Assembly (NCBI RefSeq): GCF_013408825.1 | Contig: NZ_JACCBZ010000003.1 | Location: 1 to 64,000 of the forward strand | DNA length: 64,000 nucleotides | Reading direction: 5' to 3' | Source of the DNA: Mucilaginibacter tundrae | GTDB lineage: Bacteria > Bacteroidota > Bacteroidia > Sphingobacteriales > Sphingobacteriaceae | Part shown: in pieces, positions 56,534 to 64,000 of the stretch | Layout: each line of letters opens with the position of its first letter | Position numbering within the stretch: the stretch's first letter is position 1 | Translations under genes and position numbers: made by a program | Notes under the pieces: model-generated | What the model was told of the DNA's origin: nothing | The model's database searches: none | The model's input: only the letters and a program-made list of their open reading frames with translations

Positions 56534-57145
56534 ATGGCCGCTCCAAAAATTGCACAAGGAAAGCCAACTAATGAAGAAAATTACACAGATGGATTGTTGT
56601 ACAGACAATCCGCATGGTGGAAGAAGTTTTTTAATGTTCAATATCCATATAAGTATAATATACAAAGGCTAAAACCAGGCTTTGTATTGGATATTGGCTG
56701 CGGAATTGGGCGAAACTTATTACATTTGAATGGTAATGGTGTTGGGGTAGATCATAATCCAACCTCAATAGAGGTATCAAAGAGCCGCGGTTTGAAAGCG
56801 TATACTGTAGGTGATTTCTTAAAATCATCTTATAACAGACCTGAAACATTTGATTCTATCTTATTAGCTCATGTTGCTGAACATATGACGGGAGATGATG
56901 TAACCAAACTATTAAAGCAATATCTACATCTTTTAAAAAACGACGGCAGAATTATTGTTATCACCCCTCAGGAAAAAGGATTTAAATCAGATGACACGCA
57001 CGTCCAGTTTATGGATTTTGTAACTGTTAAAAATTTGCTGAAACAAATTAATGTTAATATAACCAGGCAGTATTCATTTCCCTTCCCCAGGATAATAGGC
57101 CATTTTTTTAAATTTAACGAGTTTATCAGCGTAGCAAAAAAATAA
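56534..57145 (+). CDS. Class I SAM-dependent methyltransferase
   Basis: 203 aa. Motif I FVLDIGCGIGRNLLHLNGNG (about 50-69), motif II VGVDHNPTSIEVSKSRG, post-I acidic residue, then ILLAHVAEHMTGDDV and GRIIVITPQEKGF as motif III/IV. The C-terminal part QYSFPFPRIIGHFFKFNEFI fits the Methyltransf_11/25-like group. Substrate unknown. Start is 2 bp after the TMTC-like stop, so translation is coupled. Confidence 0.85.
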   Translation: MAAPKIAQGKPTNEENYTDGLLYRQSAWWKKFFNVQYPYKYNIQRLKPGFVLDIGCGIGRNLLHLNGNGVGVDHNPTSIEVSKSRGLKAYTVGDFLKSSYNRPETFDSILLAHVAEHMTGDDVTKLLKQYLHLLKNDGRIIVITPQEKGFKSDDTHVQFMDFVTVKNLLKQINVNITRQYSFPFPRIIGHFFKFNEFISVAKK

Positions 57146-57170
57146 ATTACAGATAAAAAAATATTGGTAG

Positions 57171-58064
57171 TTAATTAGCCTTACGGGTAGCCAGCTCTAT
57201 ACTATCCCACATTTCATCAGGAACCATTTCGAGCGCGCTAAACTGGCCTGCACCTTGCAACCATTCGCCCCCATCAATAGTTATAACCTCACCGTTAATA
57301 TAGCCCGAAAAATCAGATACCAAAAAAGCTGCCAGGTTAGCAAGTTCCTGATGCTCTCCAACTCTTTTTAACGGTACACGATTTTTAAAATCGAACTTTT
57401 TAGCCATATCTCCCGGTAATAAACGCTCCCAGGCGCCTTTGGTTGGAAATGGCCCTGGGGCTATAGCATTGGTTCTAATGCCATGCCTACCCCACTCAAC
57501 TGCCAGCGAGCGGGTCATAGCCAATACCCCACCTTTAGCGCAAGCTGATGGCACCACATAAGCCGAACCTGTGAAAGCATAGGTGGTCACGATATTTAAA
57601 ATATTACCGGACATTTTCTCTCTTATCCAATATTTGCCTAAAGCGAGTGAGCAGTTAGCCGATCCTTTTAAAACAATATCAATTACCGCTGAAAACGCAT
57701 TTGGAGATAACCTTTCTGTTGGAGAAATAAAATTGCCCGCCGCATTGTTTATCAGTGCATCTACCTTTCCAAAGGTTTCTATTGCTTGCGTAAGCATATT
57801 TTCTACTTCTTCATACTTACGCACGTCGCAAACCACCGCAATTACCTTTCCCTCTGTTTCTGCCGCCATTTCATCGGCAGCTTGTTTCAACACATCCAAT
57901 TTGCGACTGGTAATAACCAAATTAGCACCAAGCTTTAGGAAGTAAGTACCCATTGAACGACCAAGGCCTGTACCGCCACCAGTTATAATTATCGTTTTAC
58001 CTTTCAAGGCATCGTCTCTTAACATACCCTGATATGCCGTGGCTGTACTAGTATTCTCGCTCAT
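57171..58064 (-). CDS. SDR-family 2,4-dienoyl-CoA reductase-like
   Basis: 297 aa. Rossmann motif IIITGGGTGLGRSMGTY (about 27-42), VDALINNAAGNFISPTERLS and NAIAPGPFPTKGAWERL. The usual SDR active-site Tyr is replaced in the AYVVPSACAKGG region, where the Lys is kept, as in peroxisomal-type 2,4-dienoyl-CoA reductases. It should reduce dienoyl-CoA with NADPH so unsaturated fatty acids can be beta-oxidised. Its start overlaps the enoyl-CoA hydratase stop by 1 nt. It is the last gene of the minus-strand fatty-acid operon. Confidence 0.85.
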   Translation of the reverse strand: MSENTSTATAYQGMLRDDALKGKTIIITGGGTGLGRSMGTYFLKLGANLVITSRKLDVLKQAADEMAAETEGKVIAVVCDVRKYEEVENMLTQAIETFGKVDALINNAAGNFISPTERLSPNAFSAVIDIVLKGSANCSLALGKYWIREKMSGNILNIVTTYAFTGSAYVVPSACAKGGVLAMTRSLAVEWGRHGIRTNAIAPGPFPTKGAWERLLPGDMAKKFDFKNRVPLKRVGEHQELANLAAFLVSDFSGYINGEVITIDGGEWLQGAGQFSALEMVPDEMWDSIELATRKAN

Positions 58065-58825
58065 TATTTGGATTTTAGTTTTTCAATCATCATTTGCAAG
58101 CCCTTCCTGGTTTCAGGCGCCCACCATTGTTCAAGCATTATATTTAATGTTGCTGACTGATCTTGTTTTAACCGATTTATTAATGCTGCCCGTAAATTTA
58201 TTTTACTCGTACTCCAGGTAACAGCGTTAAACTGCATTAAGGCTCTTGCCTTTTTTTCAGCTACATATTGTAGATTTTCTGCAGTACAGATTTCATCAAT
58301 CAATCCCGCGCTATGTGCTTCTGTTGGATTTAAAAGCTTACCTTCCAGTATATATTGGTAAGCTTTTCGTTCGCCTACACAAGCTGAATACAATTTAAAG
58401 ATGCTATCAGGTACTATAATACCAACCGGTATTTCATTTAGGCCAATGATAAACTGTCCTTCAACCATCACCCTATAATCGCAACATAAAGCAATAACGC
58501 ACCCACCTGCAGGGCTATGGCCATTTATAGCAGCTATCAACGGCTTTTTGAATGCAGATAATGCACCTGGTAGTGCTAAAAAATCCATCCAGAATTGTTT
58601 TATCTGCTCTTCATCATAATCATAAGCTTCGATGAGGTCTATACCCGATGAAAAAAAACCGGGTTTACCGGTGATAATTAATCCACCTACATTATCATCG
58701 TCATTTAATTGCGTGATGCAAGCAACCAGTTCCTTAACCATTTGATGATTAATAGGATTGGAACGACCTCTATCTAAAGTGAGCGTTGCTAATCTATTAC
58801 TGATTGTAATTTGAAATGTACTCAT
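58064..58825 (-). CDS. Enoyl-CoA hydratase/isomerase-family protein
   Basis: 253 aa, crotonase fold. The oxyanion segments are GFFSSGIDLIEAYD (about 55-68) and INGHSPAGGCVIALCCDYRV (about 105-124). The usual catalytic Glu pair cannot be confirmed: NEIPVGIIVPDSIF offers one Glu. It hydrates or isomerises enoyl-CoA. The start is 4 bp after the acyl-CoA ligase stop, and the SDR start overlaps its own stop, so translation is coupled on both sides. Confidence 0.85.
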   Translation of the reverse strand: MSTFQITISNRLATLTLDRGRSNPINHQMVKELVACITQLNDDDNVGGLIITGKPGFFSSGIDLIEAYDYDEEQIKQFWMDFLALPGALSAFKKPLIAAINGHSPAGGCVIALCCDYRVMVEGQFIIGLNEIPVGIIVPDSIFKLYSACVGERKAYQYILEGKLLNPTEAHSAGLIDEICTAENLQYVAEKKARALMQFNAVTWSTSKINLRAALINRLKQDQSATLNIMLEQWWAPETRKGLQMMIEKLKSK

Positions 58826-58829
58826 AATA

Positions 58830-60650
58830 TTAGTTAGATGTTATTAACGATGGATTTTCATTCGTTTCGCCAGCATACATCTTGTCGATTTCAGCCTCGT
58901 ACTTTTCCATAATAACCTTGCGTTTCATTTTACCTGTAGGTGTAAGTTCTCCGCTATCTATTGACCACTCATTCGGTAATAATGTGATCTTTTTCACCTG
59001 TTCAACATGGTTAAATTCAGGGTTGAAAGCATCTATTGCCTTTTGGTACAAAGCGATTACCTTTTTATCTTTTATCAATTCTTCATGTGAGGTAAAAGTG
59101 ATATCATTTTGCTTACACCATGGTAAAAGATTCGTATATGAAGGTACAATGAGTGCCGCTGTGAATTTTTTACCGGCTCCAACTACCATCATTTGCTCAA
59201 TGAAATGGTTCTCTTTCATCTTATTCTCAATTGGCAATGGAGCTACGTATTTACCGCCGGATGTTTTGAAAATTTCCTTTTTACGATCCGTAATTTTAAG
59301 GAAGCCATTAGCATCAAGTTCCCCGATATCACCTGTATAAAACCATTCATCCTGTATAACCTCGGCAGTCAATTCCGGGTTTTTATAGTAGCCGAGCATA
59401 ATGTTTGGACCTTTGCATAATATTTCCCCATCGCTGGCGATTTTAACTTCTACACTATTTAATAATATCCCTACAGTACCAAATTTTCTGCCTGATATAT
59501 TGTAGTGATTTACTGTGATTACGGGCGATGTTTCAGTAAGTCCGTAGCCTTCTAAAACCACCATACCTGATGCTGTAAATATTTTTTCGAGTTTAATTTG
59601 TGTGGCCGAACTACCAACCACAATAGCTTTAACATTGCCCCCCATAGCTGCGCGCCATTTACTGTAAACCAGTTTGTCGGCAATTGCTAATTTAAGTTTG
59701 TACCAGGCGCTGTTGCCTGTTAATTCAAATTGCTCTGCCAATTTAACCGACCATAAGAATATCTTTTTCTTGGCGCCGCTAAGTTTTTGGCCTTCAGCCA
59801 TAATTCGTTCAAATATCTTTTCGAGCAAACGTGGTACCGATGTAAAAATAGACGGCTTAACGTCGCGAATATTGGCACCGATCGTTTCTATACTTTCGGC
59901 ATAAGAAATGGAAAAACCATAAAAAAGATAAATGTAGGTACACATTTTCTCGAAAATATGATTCAGTGGCAAAAAACTAAAAGCGCGTTTATCTGTGATT
60001 GGAACCTCTGCAAGTATATCGCCTGAATCAAAAACATTACTCAGGATATTTTTATGGCTTAACATTACTCCTTTTGGCCTACCTGTAGTACCGGAAGTAT
60101 AGATTATGGTCGCTAAATCATTATCAGTAATTTTACTACTGATATCTTTTATTCTTTGCTGATGATTATCTGTTAGTGGTTTTAATAAAGTGCGCCAATT
60201 AGTACAACCCACCACCTGATCAAAGGAATAAACACCTTTTAACGAAGGTAAATTTGCTTTTACCTGCCCTATCTTGCCACATAGCTCATCATTACTAACA
60301 AACATTAGTTTTACTTCTGCTTCGCTTAGTATTTGTTCAATCTCTTTAGTACTGGTGTTTGGATACAGCGGAACTAAAACCGCACCCGTTAGTTGTACGG
60401 CTAAATCAACTATTACCCATTCAGGGCGACCGTTACCAATAAGGCCTACTTTGTCCCGCCCTTCGTTAGTACCATCACCGGCAGATATCCCCATGTCCAT
60501 TAGCGCTATTGCTAACTGATAAATCATGGTGTGTACGTCTTGCGTACTATAGGTGTGCCAGTTGCCGTTTTCCTTAGCAATTAAAAAATCGGCACGTGGC
60601 TGATTGGCCTGTATCGCCATGCAATCAAATAATCTTGTCGCTTTTTCCAT
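58830..60650 (-). CDS. Long-chain acyl-CoA ligase
   Basis: 606 aa from ATG 60650, chosen because the frame's first Met at 60704 would overlap the thiolase gene and adds 18 unlikely residues. AMP-binding motifs: ATIIYTSGTTGRPKGVMLSH, VLEGYGLTETSPVITVNH, and DEWFYTGDIGELDANGFLKI with TDRKKE. It activates fatty acids with ATP and CoA for beta-oxidation. It lies between thiolase and enoyl-CoA hydratase in one operon. The domain is complete; no transmembrane part. fadD-like, but the exact chain length is not readable. Confidence 0.9.
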   Translation of the reverse strand: MEKATRLFDCMAIQANQPRADFLIAKENGNWHTYSTQDVHTMIYQLAIALMDMGISAGDGTNEGRDKVGLIGNGRPEWVIVDLAVQLTGAVLVPLYPNTSTKEIEQILSEAEVKLMFVSNDELCGKIGQVKANLPSLKGVYSFDQVVGCTNWRTLLKPLTDNHQQRIKDISSKITDNDLATIIYTSGTTGRPKGVMLSHKNILSNVFDSGDILAEVPITDKRAFSFLPLNHIFEKMCTYIYLFYGFSISYAESIETIGANIRDVKPSIFTSVPRLLEKIFERIMAEGQKLSGAKKKIFLWSVKLAEQFELTGNSAWYKLKLAIADKLVYSKWRAAMGGNVKAIVVGSSATQIKLEKIFTASGMVVLEGYGLTETSPVITVNHYNISGRKFGTVGILLNSVEVKIASDGEILCKGPNIMLGYYKNPELTAEVIQDEWFYTGDIGELDANGFLKITDRKKEIFKTSGGKYVAPLPIENKMKENHFIEQMMVVGAGKKFTAALIVPSYTNLLPWCKQNDITFTSHEELIKDKKVIALYQKAIDAFNPEFNHVEQVKKITLLPNEWSIDSGELTPTGKMKRKVIMEKYEAEIDKMYAGETNENPSLITSN

Positions 60651-60675
60651 CTTGCTATCTTTTATCGGCTTAGAA

Positions 60676-61851
60676 TTATAACATTTCAAATATTCCGGCT
60701 GCACCCTGGCCCGTACCCACGCACATGGTTACCATACCATATTTTTTATCGCGCTTTTTGAGTTCGTTAAATAGCTGAACAGAAAGCTTTGCACCGCTGC
60801 ATCCGAGCGGATGGCCGAGTGCAATAGCGCCCCCATTTACGTTGATTAAATCAGGATTAAGATTTAAACCTTTTATTACAGCAAGCGATTGCGAGGCAAA
60901 CGCTTCATTTAACTCAAAAAGATCGATATCTTCTTGTTTGATACCCGATTTTTCCAACACCTTGGGAATAGCATAAAGTGGCCCTATCCCCATAATACGC
61001 GGCGGTACGCCTACAACGGCATAATCAACTAAGCGAGCAATTGGAATAAGGTTATTTTGCGTCATAAAGCGCTCACTTACCACCATTACAAATGCAGCAC
61101 CATCGCTGGTTTGTGATGAATTACCCGCGGTAACTACACCTTTTGCATCAAATACCGGCTTTAATTTAGCAAGGGCATCGATTGAAGTATCAGCACGTGG
61201 GCCTTCGTCTGTGTCCATTTTAAAATCACGTTGCTTTTTCTTGCCACTTTCGTCAACGTAAATTTCAGTTACGTTGACCGGCACTATTTCATCTTTAAAT
61301 GTACCTGATGTTATGGCTTTGATGGCTTTTTGGTGCGAGTTGTATGCAAACTTATCCTGCTCTTCACGACTGATATTATATTCCTTCGCAACAGCTTCGG
61401 CTGTTAAGCCCATGCCCCAGTAATAATCGGGATGTGCCAATGCAACATCTGCATTCGGGACGATACGCCAACCACCCATAGGCAACAAACTCATACTTTC
61501 AACACCACCAGCAATAATACAATCGGCTATACCGGCATGTATTTTTGCTGACGCGATGGCAATGGTTTCCAGTCCAGAAGCACAGTATCTGTTCACCGTC
61601 ATGCCGGGTACTTTATCAGTATCCAACGCCATTAATGATATTAAACGGGCAACATTTAAACCTTGCTCTGCTTCAGGCGTAGCATTACCTACAATAACAT
61701 CCTCTATCTGGTCTTTATCCACATTAGGGACAGACGCTATCAAATGCTTAATAACCTCTGCGGCGAGCGTATCCGGTCGGGTAAATCTAAAACCACCACG
61801 AGTTGCCTTCCCTACTGCGCTGCGGCTTGCTGCCACTATATATGCGTTCAT
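60676..61851 (-). CDS. Acetyl-CoA acyltransferase (thiolase)
   Basis: 391 aa. Catalytic Cys in MTVNRYCASGLETIAIASAK (about residue 90). The second active-site region GGAIALGHPLGCSGAKLSVQ holds His, and Cys lies near the end in TMCVGTGQGAAGIFEML. NEAFASQSLAVIKG is also present. It performs the thiolytic step of beta-oxidation. Its upstream side has the 68-bp inverted repeat, its downstream side the ligase gene. Confidence 0.95.
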   Translation of the reverse strand: MNAYIVAASRSAVGKATRGGFRFTRPDTLAAEVIKHLIASVPNVDKDQIEDVIVGNATPEAEQGLNVARLISLMALDTDKVPGMTVNRYCASGLETIAIASAKIHAGIADCIIAGGVESMSLLPMGGWRIVPNADVALAHPDYYWGMGLTAEAVAKEYNISREEQDKFAYNSHQKAIKAITSGTFKDEIVPVNVTEIYVDESGKKKQRDFKMDTDEGPRADTSIDALAKLKPVFDAKGVVTAGNSSQTSDGAAFVMVVSERFMTQNNLIPIARLVDYAVVGVPPRIMGIGPLYAIPKVLEKSGIKQEDIDLFELNEAFASQSLAVIKGLNLNPDLINVNGGAIALGHPLGCSGAKLSVQLFNELKKRDKKYGMVTMCVGTGQGAAGIFEML

Positions 61852-61887
61852 CTTAATTTCGTTTAATTAATCTTATTTAATAATCAA

Positions 61888-61955
61888 CCCCCTCTAAATC
61901 TCCTCCTGTTGGGGAGACTTAATAGTCCTCCCTACCGGGGAGGATTTAGGTGGGG
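61888..61955. repeat. Imperfect inverted repeat between beta-oxidation genes
   Basis: CCCCCTCTAAATCTCCTCC on the left pairs with GGAGGATTTAGGTGGGG on the right, around an inner GGGGAG...CTCCCC-type pair (TGTTGGGGAGACTTAATAG and TCCTCCCTACCGGGGAGG). The whole can fold as a long hairpin with an inner one. It resembles dispersed REP/MITE-like repeats in intergenic DNA of Sphingobacteriaceae. It does not stop the operon's reading frames. Copies elsewhere in the genome would confirm it. Confidence 0.7.
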
Positions 61956-61956
61956 C

Positions 61957-64000
61957 TCAGTTTCTTAACACTTTACCACCCGTTAATATCGATTGTATAC
62001 GTTCCAATGTTTTACGTTCAGTACAAAGCGATACAAAAGCTTCTCTTTCCAGTCCTAACAGGTAATCTTCACTTACAATGTTTGGTTGCGATAAATCGCC
62101 ACCTGCCATTACATAAGCTAGTTTTTGCGAGATCTTCACATCATGTTCGCTGATATAATTACCACTGTACATGGTGTTTGCGCCTACATAGCCCAAGCCT
62201 AAAGCCTGTTTGCCTAACACCCTAATATCTTTGCGCGGGATAGGTTGTACATATCCCTCATCAGCTAATTGCAAACAATGTTGTTTGGCTTCAGCTAATA
62301 AACGGTTTTGCGATACGACAACTACATCGTGCCCTTTTTTAAGGTAACCATATTCAAAAGCTTCATAGGCTGATGTGGATACTTTAGCCTGACCAATAGT
62401 CAAGAACCGATCACGAAAATTATTCGTTTCGATATCGCCATCCTGTAGTTCGTCGGATAATCTCAAAGCAAACTCCTTAGTGCCGCCGCCGCCCGGAATC
62501 AGTCCAACACCAAACTCAACTAGACCCATATATAATTCAGCATGAGCAACTACCTTATCGGCATGTAAACATATTTCACAACCACCGCCTAAAGCCATTT
62601 GATGAGGCGCAACAACAACCGGAATAGATGAGTAACGAACGCGCATCATGGTATTTTGAAATGCCTTGATAACCATATTCAACTCATCAAACTCCTGATC
62701 AACTGCCAGCATGAATATCATGCCCACATTAGCGCCCGCACTAAAATTAGCGCCTTCGTTAGAGATCACTAAACCTTTATAGCTGGCTTCGGCAAGTGTG
62801 ATGGCTTTGTTAACACCTTCGATTACCTCACCACCAATCGTATTCATTTTGGTATGGAATTCCAGGTTAATGATACCATCGCCAATATCGGTTATGGTAG
62901 TACCACTGTTTTTCCAGATGGTATGAGTTGGGCGAATATTATCCAGCAATATGAATTGCTCCGTACCCGGTATTATTTTGTAACTTTTTGATGGAATATC
63001 GTAATATAAACGTTTCCCATTCTCCACTTTATAAAAGCTTTGGATGCCTGCTGCAAGCATATCATAAACCCATTGCGCAGGTTTATTATTCAATGCATCC
63101 ATCGCTTTTACGGTATCGGCAACGCCTAGTGCATCCCATTTTTCAAATGGCCCCATTTCCCAGCCGAAACCAGCATTCATGGCGGCGTCTATTTTATAAA
63201 GTTCATCTGAAATTTCAGGAATACGGTTACTCGAATATGCAAACAACTGGTAAAAAGTTGAGCGATAAAAGTCACCCGCTTTATCTTTTGCGGCAAATAA
63301 TATTTTGAGGCGGTCTTTTAAATTATCAATTGTTTTTGTGGTTTCTAAAGATGCAAACTTTACTTTTTGTGAGGGTTTGTATTCCAGTGTCTTCAGATCA
63401 AGCGCGAAAAACTGGTTAGCTCCGTTCACTTTTTCCTTTTTGTAGAAACCCTGACCAGTTTTACTACCTAACCAATTATTTTTAACCATGCCGGTTACAA
63501 ACTCAGGTATTTGGAATAGCTCTTTTGCTTCATCATTAGGTGCATTTTCTGCCAGACCATTGGCAACATGCACCATTGTGTCCAGTCCAACCACATCATT
63601 GGTACGGAAGGTTGCTGATTTTGGGTGGCCGATGACCGGGCCGGTGAGCTTATCTACTTCTTCAACCGTCATGCCTGTTTTATCAACATAGTGCAAAACA
63701 CTCATGATGCTGAAAACACCAATGCGATTACCTATAAATGCTGGAGTATCTTTAGCTAATACCGTGGTTTTGCCCAGGTATTTTTCTCCATAAAGCATCA
63801 GGAAATCAACCACAACGCTTAATGTATCTTTTGTTGGGATGATCTCCAACAGTTTCAGATAGCGTGGCGGATTAAAAAAGTGTGTTCCGCAGAAATGCTT
63901 TTTGAAGTCTTCGCTTCTACCCTCCGTCATTAAATGAATTGGGATACCTGAAGTATTTGAAGTAATCAGCGTACCCGGTTTACGATATTTCTCAACCGTT
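61957..64000 (-). CDS. 3-hydroxyacyl-CoA dehydrogenase/enoyl-CoA hydratase fusion, cut by right edge
   Basis: The frame is open to 64000 with no start: codons before the Met at 63930 (VEKYRKPGTLITSNTSGIPI) belong to the protein, so Met 63930 is internal. The visible part is about 680 aa. HCDH core: HFFNPPRYLKLLEIIPTKDT, KDTPAFIGNRIGVFS, PVIGHPKSATFRTNDVVGLD. The C-terminal crotonase domain has ANFSAGANVGM and PHQMALGGGCEICLHADKVV with GLVEFGVGLIPGGGGTKEF. It catalyses hydration and NAD-linked oxidation steps of beta-oxidation. The NAD-binding N-terminus lies off the window. Confidence 0.9.
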   Translation of the reverse strand, partial: TVEKYRKPGTLITSNTSGIPIHLMTEGRSEDFKKHFCGTHFFNPPRYLKLLEIIPTKDTLSVVVDFLMLYGEKYLGKTTVLAKDTPAFIGNRIGVFSIMSVLHYVDKTGMTVEEVDKLTGPVIGHPKSATFRTNDVVGLDTMVHVANGLAENAPNDEAKELFQIPEFVTGMVKNNWLGSKTGQGFYKKEKVNGANQFFALDLKTLEYKPSQKVKFASLETTKTIDNLKDRLKILFAAKDKAGDFYRSTFYQLFAYSSNRIPEISDELYKIDAAMNAGFGWEMGPFEKWDALGVADTVKAMDALNNKPAQWVYDMLAAGIQSFYKVENGKRLYYDIPSKSYKIIPGTEQFILLDNIRPTHTIWKNSGTTITDIGDGIINLEFHTKMNTIGGEVIEGVNKAITLAEASYKGLVISNEGANFSAGANVGMIFMLAVDQEFDELNMVIKAFQNTMMRVRYSSIPVVVAPHQMALGGGCEICLHADKVVAHAELYMGLVEFGVGLIPGGGGTKEFALRLSDELQDGDIETNNFRDRFLTIGQAKVSTSAYEAFEYGYLKKGHDVVVVSQNRLLAEAKQHCLQLADEGYVQPIPRKDIRVLGKQALGLGYVGANTMYSGNYISEHDVKISQKLAYVMAGGDLSQPNIVSEDYLLGLEREAFVSLCTERKTLERIQSILTGGKVLRN

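Noticed and set aside
1..64000. CRISPR array
   Set aside because: The only short direct repeats with regular pitch are the three at 1-66, whose spacers are 5-6 bp. That is too short for CRISPR, and no cas gene is present.

Overview
The window looks like a chromosomal segment of an environmental Bacteroidota of the family Sphingobacteriaceae (Mucilaginibacter- or Pedobacter-like). The reasons are a SusC/SusD locus with DUF3823 and GH92 genes, a TonB receptor/DUF4249 pair, a LytTR two-component pair, promoter-like TAnnTTTG elements, and AT-rich, loosely packed genes. This assignment is inferred from gene content; no rRNA gene or complete tRNA gene is present.

Layout. 0-9.2 kb is accessory and decaying. 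It has an IS21-like terminal repeat set joined to what may be the tail of a Pycsar-type effector, a BamA-like surface protein, a histone-H1-like pseudogene with one stop, a PAS/H-box protein without an ATPase domain, two small HTH proteins of mobile-element type, an SGNH hydrolase, an unrecognised 385-aa protein with an H-D-Q-C residue order like CE-clan cysteine proteases, and a broken Hsp70-like gene. 9.4-13.3 kb is visibly more GC-rich and holds DUF4249/TonB receptor, the tail of an MFS pump and a MarR regulator. 13.5-16.4 kb has a GH3 glycosidase and a shredded GH92 gene. 16.8-21 kb has a SET protein facing an operon of three tail-collar (MdpB-like) proteins, a formyltransferase and an Asp/Asn beta-hydroxylase. 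Fragments resembling a tRNA-Ser 3' end, each followed by a terminator, lie near 9.3 and 21.3 kb.

22.6-38.5 kb is a polysaccharide utilisation locus: glutaminase-A-like DUF4965 protein, GH92 mannosidase, a putative glycosidase, DUF3823, SusD and SusC, next to a membrane-bound Kelch/SARP-type regulator. 38.7-46.7 kb is more housekeeping in character: an intact Hsp70-like protein, a frameshifted MFS gene, an Upf1-type helicase, Lrp, class I FBPase and ATP-PEPCK (gluconeogenesis).

46.7-54.4 kb is very AT-rich and is the most promising region. It has a full-length class I LanB dehydratase, a LytS/LytTR pair and an unannotated 46-aa peptide with a Thr-rich, cysteine-free tail. No LanC is seen. A sulfotransferase-like gene and a frameshifted HExxH protein follow. 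Next come a TMTC-like glycosyltransferase with TPRs and a methyltransferase. From 57.2 kb to the right edge runs a minus-strand fatty-acid beta-oxidation operon (2,4-dienoyl-CoA reductase-like SDR, enoyl-CoA hydratase, acyl-CoA ligase, thiolase, and an HCDH/ECH fusion cut by the edge).

At least six genes are broken by stops, frameshifts or truncation. The GH92, MFS-tail and Hsp70 remnants carry several lesions or deep truncation and look like real decay. The single frameshifts at about 40.61 and 54.03 kb could also be sequencing errors.
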